Shown: in pieces, positions 15,277 through 24,294 of the stretch
Numbering within the stretch: position 1 is the first letter of the stretch
Layout: each line of letters starts with the position of its first letter
Source: Arthrobacter sp. AQ5-05
GTDB taxonomy: Bacteria; Actinomycetota; Actinomycetes; Actinomycetales; Micrococcaceae
Direction: 5' to 3'
Assembly (NCBI RefSeq): GCF_003287975.1
Contig: NZ_QMKQ01000006.1
Location: forward strand, 1 to 64,000
DNA: 64,000 nucleotides
Notes under the pieces: model-generated
What the model saw: only the letters and a program-made list of their open reading frames with translations
Told to the model about the DNA's origin: nothing
The model's database searches: none
Program-made: the position numbers and the translations under genes

Positions 15277-16686
15277 GTGAGTACATTCAGCGGCCTGAAC
15301 ACGGCCATGTCCGGCCTGAATGCCGCGCGCCTGGCGATGGAGACGGCCGGCAACAACATGGCCAATGTGGGCACGGCCGGCTACACGCGGCAACGCGCAG
15401 ACTTCCTGTCCGTCGGCTCCGTGGCATCGACTGGCCTGCTGGCTTCCCGGCCCGGCGTCGGACAAGGCGTAACCCTGACAGGGATCGCCCGTCTGGCCGA
15501 TGCGCACCTAGATGCCCGCGTTCGCGGAACCATCGCCCTGGCTGCCCAGTCCGACACCCGCGCCGAGGCCATGACCAACCTCGAGGGGATCTTGCGGGAA
15601 CCGGGCGAAAACGGGCTCTCGGCACTGCTCAACGATTTTTGGGCCGGCTGGCAGGATGTCGCCAACCAGCCCGGCGAGGCCTCCCCCGCGGTGGTGCTGA
15701 TCGAGCGCGCCAAGGCCGTGGCCAACCGGATAGGGCTGTCCCGCACCGAGATCTCCGACCAGTGGGAAGCCCAGCGACAAAGCCTGGACACCATGGTCGG
15801 GGACATCAACGCCGCGGCCTCCGCCGTGGCAGGGCTGAACGAACAGATTCGATCGACCCTCGCGTCCGGCGGCACTCCCAATGCCCTGCTCGACCAGCGG
15901 GACCTGCTGACCCAGAACATCGCCGAGCTTTCCGGCGCAACCGTCCGCGAACTGCCCGACGGGACCATCGACGTACTGATTGACGGAAATGCTTTGGTCA
16001 CCGGCGGCACGGTCCGCCCGCTGGAAGCCACCGGCGCCATGAACTTCGGTGGCGCAGGAGCCGCGCCGTCCATTCAGTGGGCCCACCGCACCGGGTCGCC
16101 AATTGCCCTGCAATCCGGACGCCTCGCCGGGGCGCTGGCGGTCCTTGCCCCGGCCGATGGCAACGGAACCGGTGGCTCGCTCGCCGAAGGCGCGAAGGCG
16201 CTAGAAGGCATCGCCAAGGAACTGGCTGGCCGAGTCAACGACGTCCAGGCTGGCGGCTTCACCGTGGCGGGCGGCCCCGGCCAGGCGTTCTTCGGCTTCG
16301 ACGCTGCCGGCAACCTGGCGGTCCTGGCTCAGGGTGCTGCAGACCTGGCAACCAGCAGCACCATTGATGGGAACCTGGACGGTTCCAACGCCGCGAAGAT
16401 GACGGAACTCGGCAAGGTGCCTGGTGGTCCCGACGCCTTGTGGGCGAACCTTGTCATCAAGATCGGCACGACCACCCGCGCCGAGGCCCAGCAAGCGGTC
16501 TCCACCGCGGTGGCGGCCTCCGGCGCCATCAACGCCCAGCAATCGGTCTCCGCGGTATCCCTCGATGAGGAGAACGTTGCATTGATCGCCAACCAGCATG
16601 CCTTCCAGGGTGCCGCACGCGTCATGACGGCCATCGATGAAATGCTCGACACGCTGATCAACCGCACCGGACTCGTCGGACGCTAG
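15277..16686 (+). CDS. flgK: flagellar hook-associated protein FlgK (HAP1)
   Basis: A 469-residue junction protein between hook and filament. It has the N-terminal rod/hook motif (MSGLNAARLAMETAGNNMAN, then VGTAGYTRQR), a long coiled-coil/central region with ALLNDFWAGWQDVANQPGEA and NALLDQRDLLTQNIAELSGA, both characteristic of FlgK, and a C-terminal helix (ALIANQHAFQGAARVMTAID). The start is a GTG with AAGGA just upstream, 9 nt after flgN. Length is in the lower FlgK range. Confidence 0.94.
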   Translation: MSTFSGLNTAMSGLNAARLAMETAGNNMANVGTAGYTRQRADFLSVGSVASTGLLASRPGVGQGVTLTGIARLADAHLDARVRGTIALAAQSDTRAEAMTNLEGILREPGENGLSALLNDFWAGWQDVANQPGEASPAVVLIERAKAVANRIGLSRTEISDQWEAQRQSLDTMVGDINAAASAVAGLNEQIRSTLASGGTPNALLDQRDLLTQNIAELSGATVRELPDGTIDVLIDGNALVTGGTVRPLEATGAMNFGGAGAAPSIQWAHRTGSPIALQSGRLAGALAVLAPADGNGTGGSLAEGAKALEGIAKELAGRVNDVQAGGFTVAGGPGQAFFGFDAAGNLAVLAQGAADLATSSTIDGNLDGSNAAKMTELGKVPGGPDALWANLVIKIGTTTRAEAQQAVSTAVAASGAINAQQSVSAVSLDEENVALIANQHAFQGAARVMTAIDEMLDTLINRTGLVGR

Positions 16687-16703
16687 GGGAAGGAACCAAA
16701 CCC

Positions 16704-17582
16704 ATGACCAGAATCACGACCGCGGCACTCAACCTCAATGCCGAGCGCAACCTACAGGCAGCCATGACCCGGCTGGCCACCATCCAGAACAAGGCCGGCA
16801 CCCAGAAGGAAATCGGCAAGCCAAGCGACGACCCCTCGGGCACCGCAAATGTCATGGCCCTGCGCGCCGAACAGCGACTGAATGCACAGTTCTCCCGCAA
16901 CGTGCAGGACGCCAATGGCTGGCTTTCGACCACTGACAAGGCCCTGACCAGCGCGACCAACATCATCCAGCAGATCCGCGACCTCACCGTCAAGGGAGCC
17001 AATGACGGCGCCCTGAACCCGGACGCCAAGGAAGCGATCGCCCTGGAACTCGACCAGTTGCACGACGCCCTGCTCACCGCGGCCAACACCCAATTCATGG
17101 GACGCCATGTCTTTGCCGGAACCACCAACAAATCAGAGGCGCTGGACAAGAACACCTACCAATTCCACGGTACCGCTGCCGTGGATCGGCGCATCGGCCC
17201 GAACTCGACGGTCCGCGTGGACGCCGCCGGGGCCACCGTCTTCGGGGAAGGGGACGACAGCGTGTTCAAGCTCGTGAAGGACATTGCCGATGCACTGCGT
17301 GCGGGGACCAACATCTCCCCCAAGATCGGTGACGTCGACAAGCACCTCCAACAGGTCCTCGGGGCCCAGGCCACCATCGGCGCCAGCCACGCGGCCGTAC
17401 TGGCAGCCGACGATGCGCTGCTCTCGGACGCCGTTTCCCTCGAAGCCCGCCGCAGCGGCATCGAGGACATCGACCTGGGCAAGGTCATCCTGGAGCTCAA
17501 GACCCAGGAGGTCGCCTATCAGGCGGCCCTGTCCGCCGCGGCCCGCACCCTGCAGCCCTCGCTGATGGACTTCCTGCGATGA
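16704..17582 (+). CDS. flgL: flagellar hook-associated protein FlgL (HAP3)
   Basis: A 292-residue flagellin-like junction protein. The N-terminal part has GKPSDDPSGTANVMALRAEQ and the D1 helix with NAQFSRNVQDANGWLSTTDK, then LDQLHDALLTAANTQFMGRH and FAGTTN, which is diagnostic of FlgL. The C-terminal helix ends QAALSAAARTLQPSLMDFLR. It is 17 nt after flgK and overlaps fliW by 4 nt. Confidence 0.94.
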   Translation: MTRITTAALNLNAERNLQAAMTRLATIQNKAGTQKEIGKPSDDPSGTANVMALRAEQRLNAQFSRNVQDANGWLSTTDKALTSATNIIQQIRDLTVKGANDGALNPDAKEAIALELDQLHDALLTAANTQFMGRHVFAGTTNKSEALDKNTYQFHGTAAVDRRIGPNSTVRVDAAGATVFGEGDDSVFKLVKDIADALRAGTNISPKIGDVDKHLQQVLGAQATIGASHAAVLAADDALLSDAVSLEARRSGIEDIDLGKVILELKTQEVAYQAALSAAARTLQPSLMDFLR

Positions 17583-17953
17583 GCCGGGTACTGGTTCCCG
17601 CCGCCGCGCTGCCGGGATTCCCCGAGGCCACCACGCTGTCCCTGGAACCCGTCGAGGGTGCGCTGGGGCTGTACTCGTTGGCTTCGCCGCAGTCCGCGGG
17701 GCTGCGCCTCTTCGTGCTGGATGCGGCATTGCACCTGGCCGACTACAAGCCGGTGTTCACCAACGAACAAATGGCGTTGCTCGGGGAGCCGGAGCCCGCT
17801 TCCCGCTGCGTCCTGGTCGTGGTGAACACTTCCGACAGCCAAGCGAGCGTCAACCTGCTGGCGCCGCTGGTGTTCAACACCAATACCGGGGCCTGCGCCC
17901 AGCTCATCCTGGAGGGCCAGGACTGGCCCATCCGCTCGGCACTGCCGCTCTGA
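17579..17953 (+). CDS. fliW: flagellar assembly factor FliW
   Basis: A 124-residue beta-barrel protein. The FliW family binds flagellin and, in Bacillus, antagonises CsrA to couple flagellin translation to secretion. Signature segments are LYSLASPQSAGLRLFVLDAA, RCVLVVVNTSDSQASVNLLA and PLVFNTNTGACAQLILEGQD. The start overlaps the flgL stop. The usual partner csrA is not found downstream (17954-18330) or elsewhere in the window, so it is either distant or absent. Confidence 0.9.
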   Translation: MSRVLVPAAALPGFPEATTLSLEPVEGALGLYSLASPQSAGLRLFVLDAALHLADYKPVFTNEQMALLGEPEPASRCVLVVVNTSDSQASVNLLAPLVFNTNTGACAQLILEGQDWPIRSALPL

Positions 17954-18330
17954 TCCCGGGCCCGGAACCCGTTTGCCAGCCTCGGGACGACTTCCGAGAA
18001 CCCGGTAACAGCCGAGGCCACGGGCTTCTGCCTGCTGCTCCCCGGGAGCCGCAGCGCCGTGACGTGCCATGTTCCCCCTCCCAAACCCTGTCCAATGGCC
18101 ATTTTCAGTCCTAGGATTGGCAATACGTGCGAGTCGAGAGCCTCGGTCCCGCATCCTGGCACACCGGCCGTGCCTCGCGCCCGGCCGGATGGTGGTTCCC
18201 ATCCTTGGGGATTCGAACCACGGGGCCCCTTCCGGCAACGGCGCGGCGCCCCACACGGCCACCCGACCCTTCGGGAAACCGGCGGCGCGTCACCGACGCC
18301 CCGCCATGTTGAAAGCAGGGGGACCTTCCC
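17954..18330. other. 377-bp gap between fliW and SGNH hydrolase
   Basis: No convincing gene is present. A 7-bp stem GTGGTTC/GAACCAC spans 18192-18221 and could help end the fliW transcript, although no U-run follows. A weak plus-strand promoter candidate is TGTCCA-N17-TAGGAT with the -10 at 18112-18117, about 210 nt before the hydrolase gene. The short antisense and sense reading frames here look like high-GC noise. Confidence 0.4.
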
Positions 18331-19200
18331 ATGGCTCGCTTCGCACCATCTCGACTTTTCGCCATATTCGCCGCCGGCATTGCCGCGTGTGCCCTGTCCC
18401 TCACCGGGATGGGCCCGGCCGCCGCGCTGGCGCCGCCGACGGAAACCAGCACCTCGGGGATCGTGAACTACGTCAACCTCGGCGACTCGTACTCCGCCGG
18501 ATTCGGCTCCGGGGCCTTGGTCCCCGGTCCGTTCCCGGGTTGCCTGCAAGGAAACGGCCAAACGCACGTCACCAAGATCGCTGCCATGGACAACGTCAAC
18601 CTCACCGCCAACGTTGCCTGCGCGGGGTTCACCACCGCTCAGATCGGGGCAGTGGCCCAGCAGGTCACCCCGTACCTTGCCACCGCGGACCTGACGACCC
18701 TCACGCTCGGCGGCAACGACCTTAACCTGGCCGGCTTGGTGATCGCCTGCAGCACCCTGGGATCGGATGCGGCCTGCGATGCCGCACTGGCAGCAGGGAA
18801 CGCCGCGCTCCCGATGGTTGGCGGGTCCGCCCACCAAACCCTGCAGTTGATTGATGCAGCGACACCCGGCGAGATCCTGGTGCTGGGCTACCCGCGGCTG
18901 TTCACGGCCTCCAACGGAGACCAGGCGCTGATGAGCGCAAGCCACGCGCGGGACCTGAACAAGCTGGGCGATTCGCTGAACCGGGCCATCCGCGACGCCA
19001 CGGAGGGCACCAGCGCCACGTTCGTGCCGGTGCTGGGACCGTTCAACAACCACGGCTTGGGTGCAACGGATTCCTGGATCTACTTCAACATGGCGAACCT
19101 CGGCGATCCGTTCAATCTGCACCCCACCACCAACGGCTACCTCAATGGCTACTACCCCGCGGTGCGCAACCACATCCACATGAACCAGCTGGTGCGCTAA
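18331..19200 (+). CDS. secreted SGNH/GDSL-family hydrolase
   Basis: A 289-residue exported esterase/lipase-like protein. A Sec signal peptide is evident (basic start, hydrophobic LFAIFAAGIAACALSLTGMG, Ala-rich cleavage region around 33). Block I is NLGDSYSAG with nucleophile Ser53, block III GGNDLN at 127-132, and block V ends near DPFNLHPT with His264 as the probable catalytic base. Four Cys in the mature part may form disulfides, as in Streptomyces extracellular lipases. An AGGGGGA ribosome site precedes the ATG. The natural substrate cannot be told. It is not obviously part of the flagellar unit. Confidence 0.85.
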   Translation: MARFAPSRLFAIFAAGIAACALSLTGMGPAAALAPPTETSTSGIVNYVNLGDSYSAGFGSGALVPGPFPGCLQGNGQTHVTKIAAMDNVNLTANVACAGFTTAQIGAVAQQVTPYLATADLTTLTLGGNDLNLAGLVIACSTLGSDAACDAALAAGNAALPMVGGSAHQTLQLIDAATPGEILVLGYPRLFTASNGDQALMSASHARDLNKLGDSLNRAIRDATEGTSATFVPVLGPFNNHGLGATDSWIYFNMANLGDPFNLHPTTNGYLNGYYPAVRNHIHMNQLVR

Positions 19201-19223
19201 CTCCCACCGGCGGTTTATCGACC

Positions 19224-19266
19224 GCGGCCACCCGCACGGCATTTCAGCGGCCGTGCGGGTGGCCGC
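19224..19266 (+). terminator. 17-bp terminator hairpin after SGNH hydrolase
   Basis: A perfect 17-bp stem (19224-19240 with 19250-19266) around a 9-nt loop ATTTCAGCG, starting 24 nt after the stop. No U-run follows, which is common for Actinobacteria. Confidence 0.75.
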
Positions 19267-19320
19267 ACACTGCCCGCCGCACCGCGTCCCGCCCGTCCGC
19301 GGACCGGACCGCATCCGTAC

Positions 19321-19334
19321 TAGGCTTGAACCCA
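19321..19334 (+). promoter_or_regulatory. leaderless -10 element (TAGGCT) before SAM methyltransferase
   Basis: TAGGCT at 19321-19326 is followed by 7 nt and then the ATG at 19334, so transcription is expected to begin at or next to the start codon. No Shine-Dalgarno site is present, which fits leaderless translation. Confidence 0.5.
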
Positions 19335-20596
19335 TGGCAAACCAAAGCTCCGAGGCCGCAGCATCCCAGCTGGAAATACTGTTGACACCCCAGGGGTGGG
19401 AACTGCTGAACTCGGTCGACCCGTCCGCCGCCGGCACCAAGGAGGCGGCGCTGAACCTGAACCTGTCGCTGCGCAAGGCCGGGCACCCGGTGGAACTGGT
19501 CACCGCCGTGGTCCAGCAGGCGCAGTTGCGTTCCAAGGCCCGGGTCAAGTTCGGGCCCTTCGCCGACCGCATGGTGTTCACTCCCGCGGGCCTGGAACAG
19601 GCCACGCGCTTGAAACTTGCTGGCCTGCATGCCCAGCGTTTCACCCGCGCCGGTATCAAGAAGGTGGCCGACCTTGGATGCGGCATCGGCGCGGATTCCC
19701 TCGCCCTGGCCAGTGCCGAGATCGAGGTGACCGCCGTGGAGATGGACGAGACCACCGCGGCCGCGGCCACCCTGAACCTCATGCCCTGGCCCACTGCCAC
19801 GGTCATCAACGCCGACGCGACCGAGTTCGACCTCACCGGCTTCGACGGGGTCTGGCTGGACCCGGCCCGGCGCACCACCGACACCTCCGGCACCTCGCGG
19901 ATCTTCGATCCCGAGGCGTTCTCCCCTCCGCTGTCTTTCGTCGAGTCGCTGGCCAACCGCGGGCTGGCCGTGGGCGTGAAGATGGGCCCGGGCCTGCCGC
20001 ACGGTGCGGTCCCGGCCAATTGCGAGGTCCAATGGGTCTCCATCAACGGGGATGTCACCGAGGCCGCCCTCTGGTTCGGCCCGCTGGCCCGCCCCGGCGT
20101 CCGCCGCGCGGCCCTGGTCATCGGCGCACACGGCGCCACGGAACTGACCAGCCCCGTCGACTTCGACCCCGACGCGGCGCTGCGCGGGGACGTGCCGGTC
20201 GGCGCGATCGATTCCTACATCTACGAACCCGACGGTGCGGTGATCCGCGCCGGGCTGATCGACCAGCTGCTCAAGGACACCGGCGGGCACCTTCTCGACC
20301 CGCACATCGCCTACTTCAGCACCGCCGAAGCCGTGGACACCCCGCTGGCCAAGGCCTACAAGGTCCTGGCCATCCACCCGTACCACGTGAAGAACCTGCG
20401 CGCGTGGGTCAAGGCCGAAAAGATCGGCGTGCTGGACATCAAGAAGCGCGGCATGGACGTCACCCCGGAGGAGCTGCGCAAGATCCTGCTGGCCGGCACC
20501 GGACGCGATGCAAAAAACAAGGCGACCCTGGTGCTCACCCGCATCGGCGATACGCGCCTGGCCATCGAGGTCGAGCCGGTCGCTTTCCCCGTGTGA
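19334..20596 (+). CDS. class I SAM-dependent methyltransferase with THUMP-like domain
   Basis: A 420-residue protein. SAM-binding motif I VADLGCGIGADSLALA is at about 111-126, an acidic motif II VTAVEMDE follows, and GVWLDPARRT carries a DPAR-type motif resembling the DPPR/DPPY of nucleic-acid methyltransferases. The C-terminal segment (LDIKKRGMDVTPEELRKILL) matches the THUMP-like domain found in this actinobacterial family, which suggests an RNA substrate. The exact substrate is unknown. The ATG at 19334 is chosen because of the adjacent -10 element and because the frame upstream runs through the preceding terminator. Confidence 0.82.
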   Translation: MANQSSEAAASQLEILLTPQGWELLNSVDPSAAGTKEAALNLNLSLRKAGHPVELVTAVVQQAQLRSKARVKFGPFADRMVFTPAGLEQATRLKLAGLHAQRFTRAGIKKVADLGCGIGADSLALASAEIEVTAVEMDETTAAAATLNLMPWPTATVINADATEFDLTGFDGVWLDPARRTTDTSGTSRIFDPEAFSPPLSFVESLANRGLAVGVKMGPGLPHGAVPANCEVQWVSINGDVTEAALWFGPLARPGVRRAALVIGAHGATELTSPVDFDPDAALRGDVPVGAIDSYIYEPDGAVIRAGLIDQLLKDTGGHLLDPHIAYFSTAEAVDTPLAKAYKVLAIHPYHVKNLRAWVKAEKIGVLDIKKRGMDVTPEELRKILLAGTGRDAKNKATLVLTRIGDTRLAIEVEPVAFPV

Positions 20597-20729
20597 GCGC
20601 AATTACACGACCGCTGGACCGCCAAACCCCACCGAACCTCCAGCGGTGGCATCAACTGTGTGGTTTCGCTCGATAGACTGGCGGGAAGAACATATTGGGG
20701 TGGATCGCCTCATGAATCATGGAGGTTCG

Positions 20730-21872
20730 ATGCAAATAGATTTCGCATCATCACGCCAGTCCACGCTCGGTGTGGAATGGGAAGTTGCGTTGGTGGATCG
20801 CCATACTTCCGACCTGCGTTCGGTAGCCGAGGAAGTCCTCGCCGAACTGAACGTGCGGCACGGATCCCTGGGCGTCGGCGACGAACATCCCCATGTGAAG
20901 CAGGAGTTGCTGCTGAACACCGTGGAAATCGTGACGGGTGTGTGCGAAACCGTGGCGCAGGCGAAGGCCGAACTGCACGAGAACCTGGTGGCCGTCCGCG
21001 AGGTCACCGACCCCATGGGCGTGGATTTGTACTGCGCCGGGTCCCACCCCTTCGCGCCCCCGAAGCTGCAGCCGGTCTCCGACAAGGACCGCTACGCGAA
21101 GATGATCGACCGCACCCAGTGGTGGGGCCAGCAGATGGTCATCTACGGGGTGCACGTGCACGTGGGCCTGGATTCCCGGGCCAAGGCCCTGCCGATCGTC
21201 GACGGGCTGATCAACTACCAGGCGCACTTCCAGGCGCTCTCGGCCTCCAGCCCCTTCTGGGGAGGGGAGGACACCGGCTACGCCTCGCACCGCGCCCTGA
21301 TGTTCCAGCAGCTGCCCACCGCCGGGATCCCGTACCACTTCGGGGCGTGGGAGCAATACGAGGCCTACGTCGCGGACATGATGCACACCGGGGTCATCGA
21401 CGACATCTCCGAGATCCGCTGGGATGTGCGCCCGGTGCCGCGCTTCGGGACAGTGGAAATGCGCATCCCCGACGGGCTGTCCTCGCTGCAGGACATCGGT
21501 GCGATCGCCGCACTGACCCAGTGCCTGGTCGATGACATGTCCTCCACGCTGGATGCCGGGGGAACCATCCCGGTCATGCCTCCGTGGTTCCGGGTCGAGA
21601 ACAAGTGGCGTGCCGCCCGCTACGGCATGGAGGCGATCATCATCCTCAACGCCGCCGGCGACGAAATGCTCGTCACCGACCACCTGCGCCTGGAGCTCGA
21701 GCGACTGGCCCCGGTCGCCGAAAAGCTCGGCTGCAGCGCCGAGCTGGCCGATGTGGAACGCATCATCACCGGCGGCGCCGGCTACCAATGGCAGCACAAG
21801 ATCGCCTCGGCGAACAACGGCGACCTCCACGAGATCGTCAAGGACAACGTCCGGCGGATGCACCTGGCCTGA
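20730..21872 (+). CDS. YbdK-family carboxylate-amine ligase (glutamate-cysteine ligase-like)
   Basis: A 380-residue GCS2-type ATP-dependent ligase. Family segments: STLGVEWEVALVDRHTSDLR at the N-terminus, ELLLNTVEIVTGVCETVAQA, YCAGSHPFAPPKL, and MVIYGVHVHVGLDSRAKALP with the paired His. WDVRPVPRFGTVEMRIPDGL supplies conserved Arg/Glu. Some members make gamma-glutamylcysteine or act in ergothioneine synthesis (EgtA), others have unknown substrates. There are no egt genes nearby. The start at 20730 has GGAGG 4 nt upstream and gives the usual N-terminus. TAGACT at 20674-20679 is a candidate -10. Confidence 0.85.
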   Translation: MQIDFASSRQSTLGVEWEVALVDRHTSDLRSVAEEVLAELNVRHGSLGVGDEHPHVKQELLLNTVEIVTGVCETVAQAKAELHENLVAVREVTDPMGVDLYCAGSHPFAPPKLQPVSDKDRYAKMIDRTQWWGQQMVIYGVHVHVGLDSRAKALPIVDGLINYQAHFQALSASSPFWGGEDTGYASHRALMFQQLPTAGIPYHFGAWEQYEAYVADMMHTGVIDDISEIRWDVRPVPRFGTVEMRIPDGLSSLQDIGAIAALTQCLVDDMSSTLDAGGTIPVMPPWFRVENKWRAARYGMEAIIILNAAGDEMLVTDHLRLELERLAPVAEKLGCSAELADVERIITGGAGYQWQHKIASANNGDLHEIVKDNVRRMHLA

Positions 21873-21887
21873 GCCAAGGATCCAAAT

Positions 21888-21935
21888 ATGCAATAAGGGG
21901 TGGCCGGGAAATTTCCCGTCCACCCCTTATTGCAT
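21888..21935. terminator. 48-nt near-perfect palindrome, bidirectional terminator
   Basis: A 16-bp outer stem (21888-21903 with 21920-21935), one C-T mismatch, then a self-complementary CGGGAAATTTCCCG core (21905-21918). It lies between the convergent YbdK-family gene and tsaD, 15-17 nt from each stop, so it can end both transcripts. Confidence 0.8.
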
Positions 21936-21952
21936 CCAAAGATGTCTTGGTT

Positions 21953-23026
21953 CTATGCCACCAATGAAACCAGGGACACCGGCTGCCCGGAGTCGGTGGA
22001 GAAACCCAATCCGGTCGGGGCAATGCCGCCGGCGACCAGCTGGGCGCCCAGGGCAGCGACCATCGCGCCGTTGTCCGTGCACAGGTTTCGCGGCGGCACC
22101 CGCAGGGTGATCCCGGCCGAGGCGCAGCGCGCGGCCAGCAGTTCGCGCAGCCGCGAGTTCGCCGCCACCCCTCCCCCGAGCATCAGGTTGGTCAGCCCGT
22201 GTTCCTGGCAGGCGCGCACCGCCTTGGAGGTGATCACATCGACCACGGCCTCCTGGAAGCCGGCGGCGATGTCGGCCACCGGCACCTCCTCGCCGCGCTT
22301 CTGGTACTGCTCCACGCAGCGTGCCACCGCGGTCTTGAGCCCGGAGAAGGAAAAGTCGTGGCGGTGCTTGCCCGGTTCCTCGGCGGTGCCGATGAATTTG
22401 GGCAGGGTCAGCCCGCGCGGGAAGCGGATGGCCTTGGGATCCCCGTCCTTGGCGATCCTGTCAATGACGGGTCCGCCGGGGTAGCCCAGGCCCAGCAGCC
22501 GGGCGACCTTGTCATAGGCCTCCCCCGCGGCGTCGTCGATCGTGGCCCCGAGCAGGCGCACATCGTCGGTCAGGGAGTTGACCTGCAGGATCTCGGTGTG
22601 GCCGCCGGAGACCAACAGCGCCCCGAGGTTTTCCGGGAGCTTGCCCCCGTCCAGGATGCCGACGCCCACGTGGGCGACCAGGTGGTTGATCGCGTACAGC
22701 GGCTTGCCCGTGGCCAGGGCCAGGGCCTTGGCGGCGGAGACCCCCACCATCAGGGCGCCGGAGAGCCCGGGGCCGCTGGTGACGGCGATCGCGTCGATCT
22801 CATCCAGCGTCACCCCCGCGTCCTTCAACGCGGCCGACAGCGTCGGCACGAAGGCGTCCAGGTGGGCGCGGGAGGCAATCTCGGGGATGACCCCGCCGAA
22901 GCGCACATGCTCTTCCATGGAGGAGGCCACGGCGTTGACCAGGAGTTCGGTTCCACGCACGATACCCACCCCGGTTTCGTCACAGGAGGATTCAATGCCA
23001 AGAACGAGCGGTGCAGTAAGGGACAT
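21953..23026 (-). CDS. tsaD: tRNA N6-adenosine threonylcarbamoyltransferase TsaD
   Basis: A 357-residue Kae1/YgjD-type protein that transfers threonylcarbamoyl to A37 of ANN-decoding tRNAs together with TsaB and TsaE. The metal-binding HxxxH is His115/His119 in [10 protein letters not shown]. Other motifs are [15 protein letters not shown] at the N-terminus, [24 protein letters not shown] and [17 protein letters not shown]. The start is the ATG at 23026, preceded by TAAAAT-N7, a leaderless-type element. It follows rimI by 104 nt, closing the alr-tsaE-tsaB-rimI-tsaD cluster. Confidence 0.96.
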   Translation of the reverse strand: MSLTAPLVLGIESSCDETGVGIVRGTELLVNAVASSMEEHVRFGGVIPEIASRAHLDAFVPTLSAALKDAGVTLDEIDAIAVTSGPGLSGALMVGVSAAKALALATGKPLYAINHLVAHVGVGILDGGKLPENLGALLVSGGHTEILQVNSLTDDVRLLGATIDDAAGEAYDKVARLLGLGYPGGPVIDRIAKDGDPKAIRFPRGLTLPKFIGTAEEPGKHRHDFSFSGLKTAVARCVEQYQKRGEEVPVADIAAGFQEAVVDVITSKAVRACQEHGLTNLMLGGGVAANSRLRELLAARCASAGITLRVPPRNLCTDNGAMVAALGAQLVAGGIAPTGLGFSTDSGQPVSLVSLVA

Positions 23027-23039
23027 GGTTCCAATTTTA
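23024..23039 (-). promoter_or_regulatory. leaderless -10 element (TAAAAT) before tsaD
   Basis: On the minus strand TAAAAT (23039-23034), 7 nt, then ATG. Suggests that tsaD has its own start besides any read-through from rimI. Confidence 0.4.
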
Positions 23040-23130
23040 GGGCCGGGGCCCCGCTTTGGGCGAAGCGGGCGCATTCACCGCTGCGTTGCCCGCCGGCCAC
23101 GGGCCACCCGGAAGCGTGGATGCTGCGGGA

Positions 23131-23616
23131 TCAAGCGGGAGTGAACAGCACCTTGCGCATGATCACGGCATCGACGCCGTCGCGGTAGTACCCCCTGCGG
23201 CGGTGGATGGCCTCGAACCCGTGGCGCTCATACAGGCCCTGGGCCCTGGGGTTGTCCTCGCGGACCTCCAGCAACAGGTCGGTGGCGCTGCGCGCAGTGG
23301 CGGTGTCGATCATCAGGCGCAACAGGTGCGTGCCGATCCCCCGGCCCTCGTAGAGCGGATCCACGGCGATGGTCTGCACATCCGCCAACGGCAGCACGCA
23401 CATCAGCCCGCAGTACGCGATTGTTTTCCCGGCGTCCTGCACCACCCAGTAGTTCCGGGTGTCCACCAGGTCCAGTTCGCCGATGAACATCTCCCGCGGC
23501 CAGGCATCCGCCGGGAAGAGCGCCTTTTCCATCTTCCAGACCTCGTCCACGTCCGAGTGGAGCATGGGCCTGGTTTCCAGGCCCGCAGGCACGGAGTTGG
23601 CTTGTTGCCCGGTCAC
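23131..23616 (-). CDS. rimI: ribosomal-protein-alanine N-acetyltransferase RimI-like (GNAT)
   Basis: A 161-residue GNAT acetyltransferase. The acetyl-CoA pyrophosphate loop is [20 protein letters not shown], with [13 protein letters not shown] before it and [40 protein letters not shown] after it, which are characteristic of RimI. RimI acetylates the N-terminal Ala of ribosomal protein S18 in E. coli and is habitually linked to tsaB and tsaD. It overlaps tsaB by 4 nt. The substrate in this organism is inferred. Confidence 0.92.
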   Translation of the reverse strand: MTGQQANSVPAGLETRPMLHSDVDEVWKMEKALFPADAWPREMFIGELDLVDTRNYWVVQDAGKTIAYCGLMCVLPLADVQTIAVDPLYEGRGIGTHLLRLMIDTATARSATDLLLEVREDNPRAQGLYERHGFEAIHRRRGYYRDGVDAVIMRKVLFTPA

Positions 23617-24284
23617 AGCAGCTTGCCCTTCATCACCGCGGGCACCTTGGCGTCGGATTCGCGCAGGTACAGCGGCTCGGTGCCCAGCAGGGGATCGCCG
23701 GCAGCCAGGCTGCGCAGCGCGCGGGTGCCAAGCGACACGGCGCCGGGGTGGGAGCTTTCGAAGCCTTCCTCGGCTTTGGCACCCACCGCGGCCAGGCGGT
23801 CGGCGTAGAGTCCGGCCCCGGCCCCGTACACCGGGCCTGCGGGCAGTTCCTCGGCCACGGTGACGTGGGGCCCGTCGAGCAGCACCCCGGCCTTGTCGTA
23901 GCGTGCCCAGTAGAGCTCCTTGCGCCGCGCGTCGATGGCGACGGTGAAGTCCCCGGCCGGTTGCTGCGCCGCCGCATCCAGCGCGATGGCATCCAGGCTC
24001 ATCACCCCGTGGACCGGCGCGCCCCAGACAAAGCCCAGGGTGCGGGCCGTGGCCAGGCCCACGCGCAGCCCGGTGAAGGGCCCGGGGCCCACGCCGACCG
24101 CGATCGCCGCGGGAACCACCGAACCGGCGGTGGCCAGCAGGGATTCGATGGCCGGGGCCAGGACCTCGGAGTGGTCGTTGCTTTCGGTGGAGGTGAAGGA
24201 GCCGAGCACTTCGATGGCGGTGCCCTCGGCGCGCAGCAGCGCCGCCGAGGCGTTGGCGGAGGTGTCGATGGCCAGTAGCAGCAT
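23613..24284 (-). CDS. tsaB: tRNA threonylcarbamoyladenosine complex subunit TsaB
   Basis: A 223-residue ASKHA-fold partner of TsaD. The N-terminal [17 protein letters not shown] and [20 protein letters not shown] are diagnostic, followed by [16 protein letters not shown]. TsaB is a degenerate TsaD paralogue that dimerises with it to make t6A. It lies between tsaE (10-nt gap) and rimI (4-nt overlap), so the subunits are made together. Confidence 0.95.
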   Translation of the reverse strand: MLLLAIDTSANASAALLRAEGTAIEVLGSFTSTESNDHSEVLAPAIESLLATAGSVVPAAIAVGVGPGPFTGLRVGLATARTLGFVWGAPVHGVMSLDAIALDAAAQQPAGDFTVAIDARRKELYWARYDKAGVLLDGPHVTVAEELPAGPVYGAGAGLYADRLAAVGAKAEEGFESSHPGAVSLGTRALRSLAAGDPLLGTEPLYLRESDAKVPAVMKGKLL

Positions 24285-24294
24285 GTGTTTTCCC

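Noticed and set aside
18192-18229. T-arm-like GGTTCGAATCCCC sequence suggesting a tRNA on the minus strand
   Set aside because: The flanking bases do not give a proper T-stem, and no acceptor, D or anticodon arms can be placed. It is better read as part of a simple hairpin.
17743-20139. 798-codon open frame on the minus strand opposite fliW, the SGNH hydrolase and the methyltransferase
   Set aside because: It runs across three well-supported genes and their terminator and shows no recognisable protein features.
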